DNA from: Promerops cafer
Lineage: Eukaryota; Chordata; Aves; Passeriformes; Nectariniidae
NCBI GenBank assembly: GCA_013398275.1
Contig: VZSE01014931.1
Coordinates: 124,001 to 188,000, forward strand
Reading direction: 5' to 3'
DNA length: 64,000 bases
In this document: in pieces, positions 25,261 through 37,790 of the stretch
Layout: every line of letters starts with the position of its first letter
Numbering within the stretch: position 1 is the stretch's first letter
Notes under the pieces: generated by a model
Seen by the model: the letters and a program-made list of their open reading frames with translations, nothing else
Databases searched by the model: none
What the model was told of the DNA's origin: nothing
Program-made: the position numbers and the translations under genes

Positions 25261-26028
25261 GGCTGGTGGCTACAAGGGAACAGGGGTGTTCAAATGTGGA
25301 GTGAGAGTTTGCAGCCTCAGCTTGGCTACCTGTATCCCTCATACGGTTTGGTGACCTGCTGGAGATGTAAGCAGCTTAAAAGTACACCTTTTGCTTTTCT
25401 CTTTGCATTCCAGCACGTATGCACCAGTGAAGGCTGAATTGCTCAGATTGGAGTTTGAATTGCATGAAGGAGGTGGCAGGAGTCACGTCCATGGCATGCC
25501 ACAGGCCGTGGCAAGCTCTCCTCCTGCCACTGCCTGGCTCAATGTGAGACCTTAGGGCACTCTTTTTTTTACCACATCCTACCTCCGTCAGTGATTAAAT
25601 GATGCTGGTATCACCTTCTTTTGGTGCAAAGTTCCCATTATTGTTGTTATTAAATGGGAAGGGTCCTCATCACCCAGTACTGAAAAGTGGGCTCTTGCAG
25701 CTCTGGGGAGTGACACATTGGGTGAGAGTGAGGGCAGGAAAGGATATGGCTCACCCAACTTGCCTGTCTCAGCAGGTTCCGTACCAAGAGCCTCCAAGGA
25801 AGGTGTGAGGAACACCAGGGAGGCATTACATACCCAGAGTGCTTCGTTCTGACTTGGTGAGGCTTCTGCCCCAATACGTGACAATTTAGCTTTGAAGGGA
25901 ACATGACAGCCATTTACCATCCAGCCTCTGGGGTTAGGAAATGGAAAAAACAATGCAGCATGGATCTGAAATAGCAGAAGAGATTACCCTAGACTGGAAC
26001 TTGGCCAGGATGCTTCTGCTAATCTTGC

Positions 26029-26044
26029 AAAAAAAAAAAAAAAA
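26029..26044. repeat. A-rich homopolymer tract
   Basis: A run of about 16 A followed by further A-rich sequence to about 26.08 kb. No retroposed body is recognised. Confidence 0.85.
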
Positions 26045-29000
26045 GGAAACCAAGCAGAAAAATAAAAAAAAACACAACAAAGAATTTCTGCAAGGCTTCA
26101 TTTTATAGTCTCTGATTTAGAAGGGAGAATATGCAATAACACAGCTTTTCCCTTTGCACACCATGGGACAGATTCATTACTGACTCATGGACAGGACTGC
26201 CCCTTACAAGTTGCCTGCAGCAACTTTGATTGATTCTGGTTTTGGGACCAGGTCCAACCTTAATTTATGGATAGAAGTTAATGATAATGCATCCAAAGAA
26301 ACAGCTGGGAGGAAAAAGGTGTGGCAGAGAAATGGAAAAGGACACCAGAGGAAATGGATGGGAAAAGGGAATAAGAGCAAAAGTAGAATGGAGAAAAGCA
26401 TGTGAGAAAATTGCTTGAAAGGGAGGAGGTGAAGGTTGGAAAAACTAGTCTGAGGGCAAAACTGACTGAATTGGAACAAATGGAGACTGCTAATGAATGG
26501 TGGAAGAGAGAGGGCTGTAAGTAAGGGAACAAAATTCAAAATCGTGGCAGCTTTGTTAGTAGGGGTGGAACAGAGGAAGAGACACTGTTCTGGATACAGA
26601 CAGCTGAAAGATAGACATGAACATGCTCAAAGTGTTGACCACTCCTGTTATCCAAAACTCCTCTTCCAGACATTTACCCAAAAGTGAGACAGGGCAAGAG
26701 GTAAAGGAATAATTTCTGACTCGTTTCAGCCCTTGGAAGAAGCTTGGTTTTATGAAGTGCAAAGGAGATGCCATTGAGTTACTACATTGCAAGCTATGCT
26801 TTTTTTTCATCAGCTAACTACATTTTTTCATTCCCCTTTTGGCGCCTAACTGATGTTAAAATGAGCTTCAGTCTCTGGTTAGTTCCAAAGTCTATGGATG
26901 TGAAAAGAAGAAGCTTTTCCTCTCTTGGATAAGCTTTCAATACTTAATGTTTAAATGTGCCCATCTTCATCACCTGCTGAAGGATGCTGTGCTTCAGGTT
27001 CCTTTGCTTTGGAAGCCGGTGCTATGAATCAAAAATTCTCAGATTTTGCAGTCTCCAGCAAGGTCCTGCTTTTAGATCATTCAGTTCACCCCCCTTTGAG
27101 ACACACCTGTGCAAGAATATGAACTTAGCCTGGAGTTTTCTTCCCTCTGAAACACATCAGCCATGTACTAAAATCAGGATACAGGTCATGGCCTGATGTG
27201 TGTGGCTCAGCTGTGTTGGCTGTGGAGAACAGCAAAGGCAAAGAGATGATTGACTTGTACAGCAGTACTGTAGCTATCAAAATGTAAGGAAGTTTGATTA
27301 AGTATGATCTCAACGCCCTTTTCCTGCAACACCCCTTCTTGTGTTTGCAAAGTGTTTGTTAGTGTCTCAAAGCCCTTAGTACAGCAAGATCCAGGAGTCA
27401 GAAAGACAAAAGAAACACAGTCCAGAAACCCAATTCCTGGACATATGCCTTTGAGAAATGTAGTGCATTAAAGGATTTTTTCTTTGGTTGCTTCCTCTTT
27501 CCTTGCTTCCTCCAGTCTTTGTTATTCCCAGCAACGACTTTATTTACTTATTTGCTTCTTCCCAAACCACTGGACAGACTGGGGCTTCATCAGGGAGCAG
27601 TTTAGCTGGAGTGGGCAAAACAATGGTGCTTTAATCAGGGTGCCTCCAGCAGCCACTGCTGGCCAGAGGTTTCTCTGAATTCCCAACACGGAACAGTTGC
27701 CTCTTTCATGGAGTGCCTGTGGGATGAGCACAGGATTGCTACACCCAAAGCATTTTCATGCAGCCACAGCTCTCTGAAAGGAAACACTGCTGAGGACACC
27801 GCCTGCAACGCCCCAAGCTACTGGGGTGACCAGCATGAGAGAGTCTTTCTTCCAGGCCTGGGCCGTTTTTGCCTTCTACATGCAATCTGTGAATAGCTCA
27901 AGTCTGGAAAGTGTTTAGGAAAGCATCTAACTTTTCTCTTAAAGGAGAAAAAAAAAAGGAGGGAAAAGAAAAATAGAATGTCAGGGATAAAGAAATAGTT
28001 TCCAGTGACTTGATGCAGTGTGGCCAAACTATTTGTAATAAATTCCTTTAAATTCCTTTTATATAGAAAGAATTAAATATGAAATCATGAATCAGGAAGC
28101 AGTCATCCTGCCAGCCAGTGACATGTACAGAGAGATCAGAGCAAAGTGAGAAAGACACAGAACAGCAGGAGACCTACAAAAACCTTTTTTAGCTCTCTCT
28201 TTTTCTTCCTCTTTTTGTTTAGTGTACACATTCATGTAGAACTAACATTTCTGACCCAAAAGAAGCTGCGGGAATCTCCTGCTGTTCCTTGTCTCTCCAA
28301 TGGCAGCCCTAAACCTTCCTGTCTTGATGTGTCTCATCTGTCTGTATTTCCTGATGGATGTTGCAGTCCCCAGATGTTTGGATACCTGATTCATCTCAAA
28401 GAAGACTGTGAAACATTAGGTATTTTTAAATACCCAGCTTTATAATTGCTTTGTTTAACTTTGCAACATTCTGAACTCATATAAGGCAATAATAAAAATC
28501 ACTGCTGTTTTCCTTCAAAGTTTTTTGCCATTGCTGCTTCTAAATTTGTGTGCACACAATGGCTTTTGCCTTTGTGCTAGCAAGGTTATAGTATTCATGT
28601 TTCCTGAATTCGTATTTTTCCAATGGCTTTTTTTCAAACCCTCAGTAAAGGATCCTATCAGGAGTGCCCAGGCTTTTGTGTAAAGGAGGACAGATGTTAC
28701 CCAAGTGCTACCAAACTGAAGTTAAGAAATTTCCCCAACAAAACCTGAAGTCAGAAGAAACAGACCTTGTGCCTGTTGTCTACAAAGGTCTACAGGCCCA
28801 CAAAGCTGACTTGACTTGCATTTGAGTTTAGTATATCTCAGAAGCCTGCTGGATTATACTCTGGAGCTCTCACACTGGCCATTGCTGTGTCTCGGCCAAA
28901 GTTGGAGATGAAGATGCCTCTCTGAAGCCCTGTTCATTTCTTGAACTTAATCTTCTCAGATTGCTCTGATCAGGGCTGAATTTGAAGTACAGATGCCTGA

Positions 29001-32000
29001 CTTCAATTTCCCTGAAATACAGGGTGTTCAGCTGCAGGATTTTTATCTGAGTCTGTCTCTAGCTTGGCTCCAAGGGAAAGGAGAATAAATACTACAGGCC
29101 AGGAGACTGCAGATGCAAAAAATTATAGGCTTTAAAATGTCACTAGCTGAGCACATAATAGATATTCTTCGCATTTTATGATTAGCTGTTGTGTTCTGTT
29201 GGCCAGTGCTGCCTTCCTGATGCAATTTATAAAGGAGTCTCAGGTCAGGGTGAGGCAAGCCAGATTCAAAACTGGATTTCCTGAGAACACCACTATCTTT
29301 TGCAACTTTTCCTTAGTTTTCTCTGAGCAGGACAAGCTTGTCTGTGTACACCTGACTGTGATTCCCACCTGCTTTGCCATCTCCCCTTCCATTCCTAGTC
29401 CAACAAGACATCATCCACCCAAATATCTGCCTGCATACTGCAAAACCAACTGGTTTATGAACCAGGTTATGCAGCTGAATCATGCCATCATGCCCAGCGT
29501 TTCAGATCAAGGGAAGTGCATTATGTGTAGGATTCACACAACTGTCCTGATCTCTGCCCAGAACTGTCTTAGAAACTGGGATGATCTGGATGCTGTGTGT
29601 GAAACCAGTCTCTACATGGGGCCATCTGTGCCTTGGGGACCAGGGCACTGGTCTTTAGACCTTGGCAGCTGTATCTGCACTTCATGGATTTGTACTGATG
29701 TATTTCCTTGCAACTCCTTTCATCCGCTGCTCAGGTGGGCCAGAGGCACAGCTGGCCTCAGTGACTGTCCCCTGTCCAGCATCCTCTGGTGTACGAAGCT
29801 ATGGAGTAGAAGGGGATGTGCAGAGCAGTGTGACAAAGTTGTATGGAGCAGGGCTGTACAAGCCAAGGGATCCAGTTAGGAACATACCCCTTGTCTGTAC
29901 ATTGTGCCACAAGCCTTCCCTAGCATGGGGCTCTTGTCACTAGGTATGTCCTTTCAAGCACTCTGTACACAGAGTCTCTCACAGTTGGACACAAGCAGTT
30001 TAAGGGATTTTCATGCTGCCAGAAGAAGAGTGTCTTCATTTTGTTACTGCGACTCTGAAAGGTTTTTCCAGCACCTTGTAGCCCTCTGACTCCTTGCCTC
30101 CATTTCAGCATGCTGCCTTTTACCACTGAGCTCCTCCAGAAGCACAGCCTGCATGTGGCATGGGGCCAGCCTGTGACCTCAGTGATACTAGTACAAATCT
30201 GGGATACTGCAGCCAACTGGTATGGAAGTACTCAGCTCTGAATATACAGAAAGTATTCCCAGCCATAAAGGGGCTTACGATTTAGGTTAGTGAAACAGCA
30301 AATCAAAAGCAACTTCTGTGTGATGGGGATACTTGCAAATCTCTCTTGTGACAAAGTGTTTCTGCAACATCCACACTTTCCCTGGTACTACCAGAGTGAG
30401 CCATGAATTAATTCCAAGGAAGTCCAAGGAATGCACCAGAACTCAACTGATGCCAAGAATGAAGAAAATAACCAAATTTTAGGTGGATTTGTCAACAGAA
30501 GCTAGCCTGCTGTAATTTGCTGCAGTTGACATTGAAGACAGTGGTGCTGTCAGCTCCAAGAGAAGTAGGTTGTGTTGGCCTAGAACACTTCTCAGGTTGC
30601 TGAGAAACTCTTGGTGAGGCTGGATATGGATCAGAGGAGTGCTCAAGTTGAAAGCTTTGATGACAGTGTCTGGATAGGAGGTTTTGGAGACCTGGAGACA
30701 AGGCATTGTCTGTTTTGAGTGCACTTGACACAGAATGACTTGCCTTGAATTGAAACCAAGGTGCAGACAAATACAATCTTTTGTGAGACTTTGCAGCAAA
30801 ATTCCTCTTCGGCCAGGGTCCTTTTTTGCTGTAATTGAAGAAAATAAATGGATAATAAAGAGTGGGAAAAAGCATTGTGATAGGAAAAGATCAACTGAAC
30901 CTGAGAGGTGCAGAGCAGAGAGCAGGAAGAGCCTCAGCTCATTCCTAAATTGGATCACATTGTTACTGTAATGCTTCCCAGGAAAGTGCAGTAGAGCATC
31001 GTTGCACAAGCTTCTCAGGCTGAAGCCAGACATGTTATTTCAGAACAACTGAGAGGCCATGACCAAAATTTTGCAGCATATTGGTAGGCAAAGCAGAGAG
31101 AAAGAGCATGACAAAAGCCCCGGAAGCTCTGAAGATCTCCCTTGGTACAAACACTTCAGGTGGGCTGAGGAGCAATGCTAGGGCAACCCTTACTGGGTGG
31201 TGCAGGCTAAAAGTGTTTCCTGTGCTGGGGCAGAAAAATATAGCCTGTGGTTGGTCGTTGACTCAGCTGATTGTCCCCATTCCTCCCTGCCCTGGCATGC
31301 TGTGACAGCAGGCAGACACATTTTACGGGCAGTTCCCAGAGGTCAGGCAGAGCCTGCCGGGCTCAGCACAGGCTCTCCTGCAACCTTACAGGGAGCAACA
31401 TGGGTCAGGAAGGTCCCAGGTCATCTCAGAGCAGTCCTGGGGGCATCTGAGGAGGTTTCTGGGGCAGGATATGCCTGGCCACCCCATCCCTACCCGGACG
31501 CATATACCCTTGGATTTGAGAGAAGCCATTTCCACATGGAAGTCAGCAGAGCTAGAACAGTCATGAGATCTGAGTTCTGACAGCCCTGCAGTCTGTTGGC
31601 TCAGAAGGCAGCAGTAATGCATATATTTGGAGTCTTCCTCCAGATAAAGCAGGGAATGTGTCTGAAGGAGTGGATATCCATCCCAATATCCAAGGAGAGC
31701 CTTGAGCCCCCAGCATGGTTTTCCTGTCTGCCTGGCAGCATCAGCAGCTGCTGGTTTGGAACAGTGTGCATGTCCTTGTGTGAGCCAGGGCAGCTGGAGG
31801 TGGATTTGTTTTCTGTTGATTTCACGGCAATGTTGCTGCTTCAGGCCACTGCCTTGGTGTGAGGAACAACAACATCCTAGAGGAGACTCCCAGTGAACTG
31901 CTGACTGCTCCACAGCTCCCCAGTCCTCATGCCCGGCGTGGGAAGCCGTCAGACCACCCTGACGGCATCAACAAAGCCATCATGTTTGCTGACATTTCAA

Positions 32001-34319
32001 GGGAACAGAGAAGGGAACAAAAGCTAGGAGCAAAAGTCTTTGATGCAGTTTAGAGCTGCAGTTGGAAGATATGGGCCTGAATTGTAAATGCCAGATCCAA
32101 GTGCCTTTTTGCTGGGGAGGGATTTTAAACCTCCATCCAGGTCCCAAAGGTGGGGCTTGAGTCTGAATTCCAGGGAAAGAAAATTATGCTGAAAACTGAG
32201 TTTGCTGTGAAATCAAAATGAAAGGTAAAAAAAGGAAAATAATGGGTAGCTGAGGAGAAGGAGGAAGTCAGTAGACAAGGAATGCAAGAAGTGTGGTATT
32301 ACTGATATGTAAACAGACAGAGCATCTTTTGCAAGGAATTCAGGCCTCTCCTCACCCACCCCCCACTTCTAACATCCCTTCCCTGAAATGATCAGAAATA
32401 TTGCAGTTTCTCCCTAGATGACCCCTTGATACCGTCTTGCTATTATTGTGGTATTCAGTTATGAGACAACCATTCAAGAGGAAAAAAAAAGCAAAGAATT
32501 ATAGAAGTGACACCAAGCCACAAAGTGCAGGACCAGTTCCAAACATTCCCAGGCACAGGGCTACTGAAGTCTGGTCTTTTGGCACAAACTGGCTTCTAGG
32601 ACAAACAACCCAAAAAGTTCCTCTGACCATCTAATCAGTGATCTCTGATTCAAATCTCCTGAGGTTTTAGCCTGTATGTCCAGGTTTAGGGTAGAACTTT
32701 GGGTAGGGAGATTCTTTCTGGTTTGGTGGAAGCCTGGGGGAAATTGATCCTCTTCCAGAAAAACACATTTGTGTGAGATTTTCAACTCAGCTTTCTGGGT
32801 CAGTGATTCTGACAAACCAGTTGCAATTGCTGCTTGCTTTACCAACTTCTGAATTTTTGAAGGTAAGTTTCTATTTGCCAGGAGTTGAGATACAAGAAAA
32901 CTGGCTCTTAACCTTAGGTCTTCCGCTATGTCAGTGCATGACTCAGGCTGCCAAATAATTTCTGTTTCTCCTATTTGCACCTATGGGATGAGAATGATCC
33001 TTATCCTCTGTTAATTCATGACTCTTTGCTGAGGGCTTAGATTTTTGCTGACAGAAGCAAAGCACATTTTGTGAGACTGTGCTGAGGTTTTGTCCTCACA
33101 ATGGGGGACGTGACATACAAGCAAGATTTCAAATGAGGAGTTTTTGTGTCCTGAGGGTTGAAAAGCAAACCATAGGACACTCACCTCTTTTTTTCTCATT
33201 CATTGACAAGAAACACATGCAATATTCTGGGCTTCAGCTTGCAAGGAACAGTGCTGCTGTCCTCAGAAGTGTACAGAGAGGAGCAAACACTAGGCAGGCA
33301 TTGATGATATCACTCAATGTCCATTAGAGCTGGTTCCTGTTTTGCACTGTACTGTACTCCATCTTCTCCTACCACAAGACTTCCTTTCATCTAGAACTGG
33401 AATAAAAAAGGAGAAACTACCCCTAAATAAATTTTTTCCAAAATTACATTAAAAATAATGATAAAGGAGTAAACATAGTACACCTTCTAGAAACAGTGTA
33501 TTTGAGTGCTTGGTCGAAAAATTGAACAGAATCCATGCATTCTGGTGAAACATTTTGATTTTGTGAAATGCACACTTTCCTACTGGAAAATCTTTCATCT
33601 GGATGATTTTCAAGTGGCCTTTTTTCCCACATGCTTTAGTATCCAATTTAAACTCCAGCTGCTGGTTGTGGTCATCCCTTGCTCTAGTGAGTGCTGGCAC
33701 TTGTGCTTTCCTTTAACAAAGCAAACTCTTCCAGGGAATCTTTCTGTGGCTTAAAAGGCATCACCTGATAATGACATGGGAAGGCCGGCGAGATGGTTTT
33801 GTCTTTGTCTCAGTGGCTAGTGCAGACCCATTCCATTCAGAGTAATCTCCTGACAGATTTTGAATATCCAGGAAGCCTGCCCCCCACCCTCTCCCTGAGA
33901 AGGCAATTTTACATGGTACTATTTCTCAGTCTTAGGAGGTTTTCCCTACTCTTTAATATCCTCTCACAGTTTCATCCACTCACAGCTACAAGCCCTTGAT
34001 CACCCAGAAGCAGCTGTTTCCCTCGATGCTATGCCTCCCCTGTGCAGACCATTACTGTGTGCCTTCGTTTCTCTCCTGGTCATTCGGGCCAGCTGTGCCT
34101 ATTTACCACCAGCGCTTTGTTCTTCCTTGCTAGTTAATCCCTGTAGGTCATTAGAGTTTCTGCTCCTTTTCTCTTCCTCCTCCCCATATGCCGCATGGTA
34201 TCCTGTTTTCCTTGTAACTGTAGCCACACTGCAGAGCTGAAAGACTCAAGGATTTTTCCATTAATAATCCCCACGCCCTTTTCCTGGTCAGTACGCTGCT
34301 TAAGAGGGATTGAGGTAAT

Positions 34320-34600
34320 TCATTCACGAATAGCAGGCGGTACTAGAGAGGGGGAGAGAGCGACAGGAAGATGTGGGCTCGGTGGAGTCTGTTTCTCTCG
34401 CGCGACCCTTCATCCAAGGGCGGTTTTGCTCCCGGAGCAGCTCGAGGTCCCCCATCCCACTGTCGTGTGTGAACGCTGGCACGGCTCCAGCTATGGGGGG
34501 CACACCCTCCGTGCCTGGGAATGCTTGCTCCAGTGTCAGCACTGCAAATTTCAGCAGCCCTGGCCAACTCCTGCTGGGAGAACGTAGGTGGGCTTTTTTC
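34320..34600 (+). promoter_or_regulatory. CpG-rich patch in intron 1, candidate alternative promoter
   Basis: Roughly fourteen CpG dinucleotides fall within about 180 bp, including a tctctcgcgcgaccc core near 34.40 kb, while the intron around it is CpG-poor. Downstream an ATG at 34493 has a strong start context (G at -3 and G at +4). It opens a 30-codon frame beginning MGGTPSVPG that reaches a possible donor, gaac|gtaggt, with the break after 34583. That break leaves one base, the same phase exon 2 requires. Together these make a plausible alternative first exon, but the donor is not consensus and no transcript evidence is available. Confidence 0.35.
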
Positions 34601-37600
34601 CTTTGCGTCTTACACCCTTACCAGCCGTTAAAATTTTGCAATTGCACCTTGAGTAAGAATTTCTTCTGGTGAGGAAAACACACTCTTGCAGCTCTGCTGG
34701 CTCTGCCAGACTTGGGGCCACATCTGCTGTTGACTACAGTTGCATACAGCTGGAATAATTTTGTTGGCCTCTGTGGCAATTTATGGACAGAAATTGGATG
34801 TATAGTCCTTTGCTTAGTTACTGCGGTGTGACAGGAAGGTGACTAGGCCACAGATAGGGAAAAAAGGAGAAAATCACATTATAACAATATATTTTATTGA
34901 CATATACCTGTGACTCATCCCAGAGGACCATTAGGAGCACTAGTTCTAGACAATCTGCTAAGGGACAGGTCCTGTTCTGGTTATTGCTGTGCACCCCTTA
35001 GTAAACACCCTCCCCACCCCACCTGTTTGGCTACAGTGGTATGGATGTGGTATAGAAAATGCTGGGGGGCTCTATTTCCCCTGTCAAGGGAAGGCCTTTT
35101 TTGCTGGGGTGCATATCCTAAGTGGACCCAACTCCTTGCTCTGTGAGGGAGGCCATGGGACCCTCGTGGCTGAAATCCTGTGAAGGGCAGGCAGCACTGT
35201 TGCCCTGACTGGCCGTCTCCTCACCCTGTGCCCTGCTGTGTGTCCCTGTAGCCACAGGCTCCACGACTGTTTCTTACACTGTGCAGCAACCTGCAGACTT
35301 CCTGGTGGGAGATGGGACAAGCCCATCAGCTTCTCTAATGGGACAAATGCAAACCTTGAATACCATGGGCTGGAGGAGGCCTGAAATGATGTCTGGTTAG
35401 GTTTCCTCTTCTCTGCTGTGGCAGTGGCACGCACAATGGCAGTCTGTGGAGCTGAAGTGATTCAGCTTGGTGTGGGCTGTGTTCTGCACGTTCGTCGCCC
35501 ATTTTCTCCACTGTTGATGAAACAGTGCTGGCAGTGGTAGTGATTCCTCCATTTGAGAGAATAAAAATGAAGGCAATAGTCTGGTGTAAAGGTCTTGGCA
35601 TTTCCCACAGCTTATGACAGCGCTGCTGGAACGCAGGGGCTGTGGCTGTAGCTATTCTATTGTGAGCTTACATTCCTTAGCAGTGGGAAATCGGCAGCTG
35701 TAATTAGTCTCTGATGTTCTCTGCTAATAAGTGATTTTCTGGTGCTTGCAAATACCAGCATCCCTAAGACATAACTGTATTGTTTTGCCCTCTTATCTCT
35801 TCTCTCTCCTCCTCAATGAGAGGGACCCCAGATGTTCTCCAAGACTACTTGGAAAAAAACCATCCACCCCTGCTCCTCCCTATTACATCCTTTTCTCCAG
35901 TACTATTTTTTTTTTCTTTCACGGCCGCTGTGTAGGAAAATGGTTCCTGCCAGTCCTCATGGAAAAGGACACAGATGCCGTCAGGAAGCCCGTTTGCTTT
36001 AGGAGGAAGAGGGGCCTGACATCAACAGGAAGAGCTGTGCAGCAGAGCTGCTCCTGCCTCTGAGAGAGGGGGGCCTTGAAAACAATGTCAGCTCGCAGTT
36101 TAGGACTGGCCAGCAGGAAACGCATGCACCCTGGTGTTTGCTGTGCAGAGGAAATGATAAGCACTACCTGGCCTGACTTGGAGCAGAGATAGCATGGGGA
36201 AAAAAAAAGAGGGGGGGAGGGGCAGCGGGAAAGTTGTTTTGCTTTGTACTGCTTCAGAGCCTGTCCTTTGCAAAATGGAAAAAAAAATAAAGTGTGAAAT
36301 ATGGAATGTATCAGGAATCTGTTGGGGGGCTTGGAAACCAAGGAACACAAATGCCAAGTGATTACATTTACTGCTTTAGTAACTGCTTGATATTGGGTTT
36401 TTTTCCATTGTTAGCACTGAGAATGACCCTTAGTTTGATAACCCTTGGTGTGCATATTTATTGAGAGGTGAAGGGAGCAAGAGGATTGTATCCCCTGTGG
36501 AACTGGGAGGATTTTTTGTGCAGGAAAGACATGGGGACAGTGGGAGCAGAAGGGCTGTGGGAGTACAAAGGAAAGTGTTGTATGGATGGATATCTTTCCT
36601 GACTTATCCTTACTAGGTGAGGGGATAGAAGCCTTCTTGAGAAGTGAGGAGATACCAACATGCTGAATATTTTATTCAGCTTTGTTTCTTTTCCTCTTTT
36701 ACTAGTGTCTTTAAAAGCAACATTGTGCTTCCTTTCATCACTGACCATCTGACAGAATTAGTTTCTATTTCTGATGCCCTTACACCTCTGTAAGGGTGCA
36801 GAGGTACAGTCCCTGCAGCTTAGCCTTGGAGAAACCATTCCTTGTTCTCTGGGTGCATCTCAGTAGTAGTGTGCTGACATCCTGAGGTGGAGGTGGACAG
36901 ACACAAACAGCATGGCAGGAAGCATTCTAAACAATCCTAGCCCAGTGTCAGCCTCTAGAAGGTTGAGAGGCATTGTGACACCATCTGCAAATGTTGTTCT
37001 TCCTCCTTTGCTGTCCTTGCTGATTCTCTCAGGCTCTGGAGAGCGAGCAAACTGCCCTCTTGCAACATATGTGAGCACTGATGTGCCACAAGGCTGACAG
37101 ATGGAGCAGTGCTGTGCTCCCTGCTGTTTCTGAAAGAAGCCCTGAAGGAGCAGTGCCACATCCAGATGTTTGAGCCAGGCTGCTCAGCAGCTTCTTCTTG
37201 AGCTCTTTACCCTCCCTGGTATATGGAAAGGAAAACAAAATCCTTGTGAACACGGCTGTAGGAGTACACTTTAATGTACTGAAGCCTCTGAAGGTGACAA
37301 GGTGTAGCCAATATGACCCATATCCCATGGGCTGCCCTTCTTAACTAAACTACCAATCCACTGAGACTGGTTCTGGACTTGCTGATGCAGATGTCCATGC
37401 ATGCTTGAGGAACAGTCCCCCAGACCAAAGCTTTCCTTGGCTGTGAGTGAGTGCTTCACCCAGCAAACCCTTCAGCAGTAATATCAGCAGACCAATGCTA
37501 CAACAAGCAAGAGCACCAGCATGTCATGATGTGTCCCCCAGACCTAGGACATTGGCCTAGCATGACTTTCATATCCTTTGACTTTGTTAGGCTTTGATTG

Positions 37601-37658
37601 ACACCTCAATAAAACCCAGCTGTTTCTCTAAGAATTTCCTGGTAATGCACATGAAATC

Positions 37659-37790
37659 TCACACACGCACACACATACATACATAAACAAATATAGTTGT
37701 ACATGTGAAAATACATTCATATGTGTATATGTATGCATACACATTTATGTGCTGATATATAAATTTATTTATGTGTAGAGTTATGTGTGT
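37659..37790. repeat. Alternating purine-pyrimidine low-complexity region
   Basis: Degenerate (CA)n, (CATA)n and (TATG)n tracts run on from each other over about 130 bp in intron 1. Confidence 0.9.

Noticed and set aside
30479..31033. 184-codon antisense frame in intron 1
   Set aside because: Leucine/serine-rich with no recognisable domain. An origin in an old repeat was considered but no CR1 signature could be found.
36840..37180. Possible old repeat-derived segment in intron 1
   Set aside because: The texture suggested a decayed element, but no signature of CR1 or another family could be pinned down.
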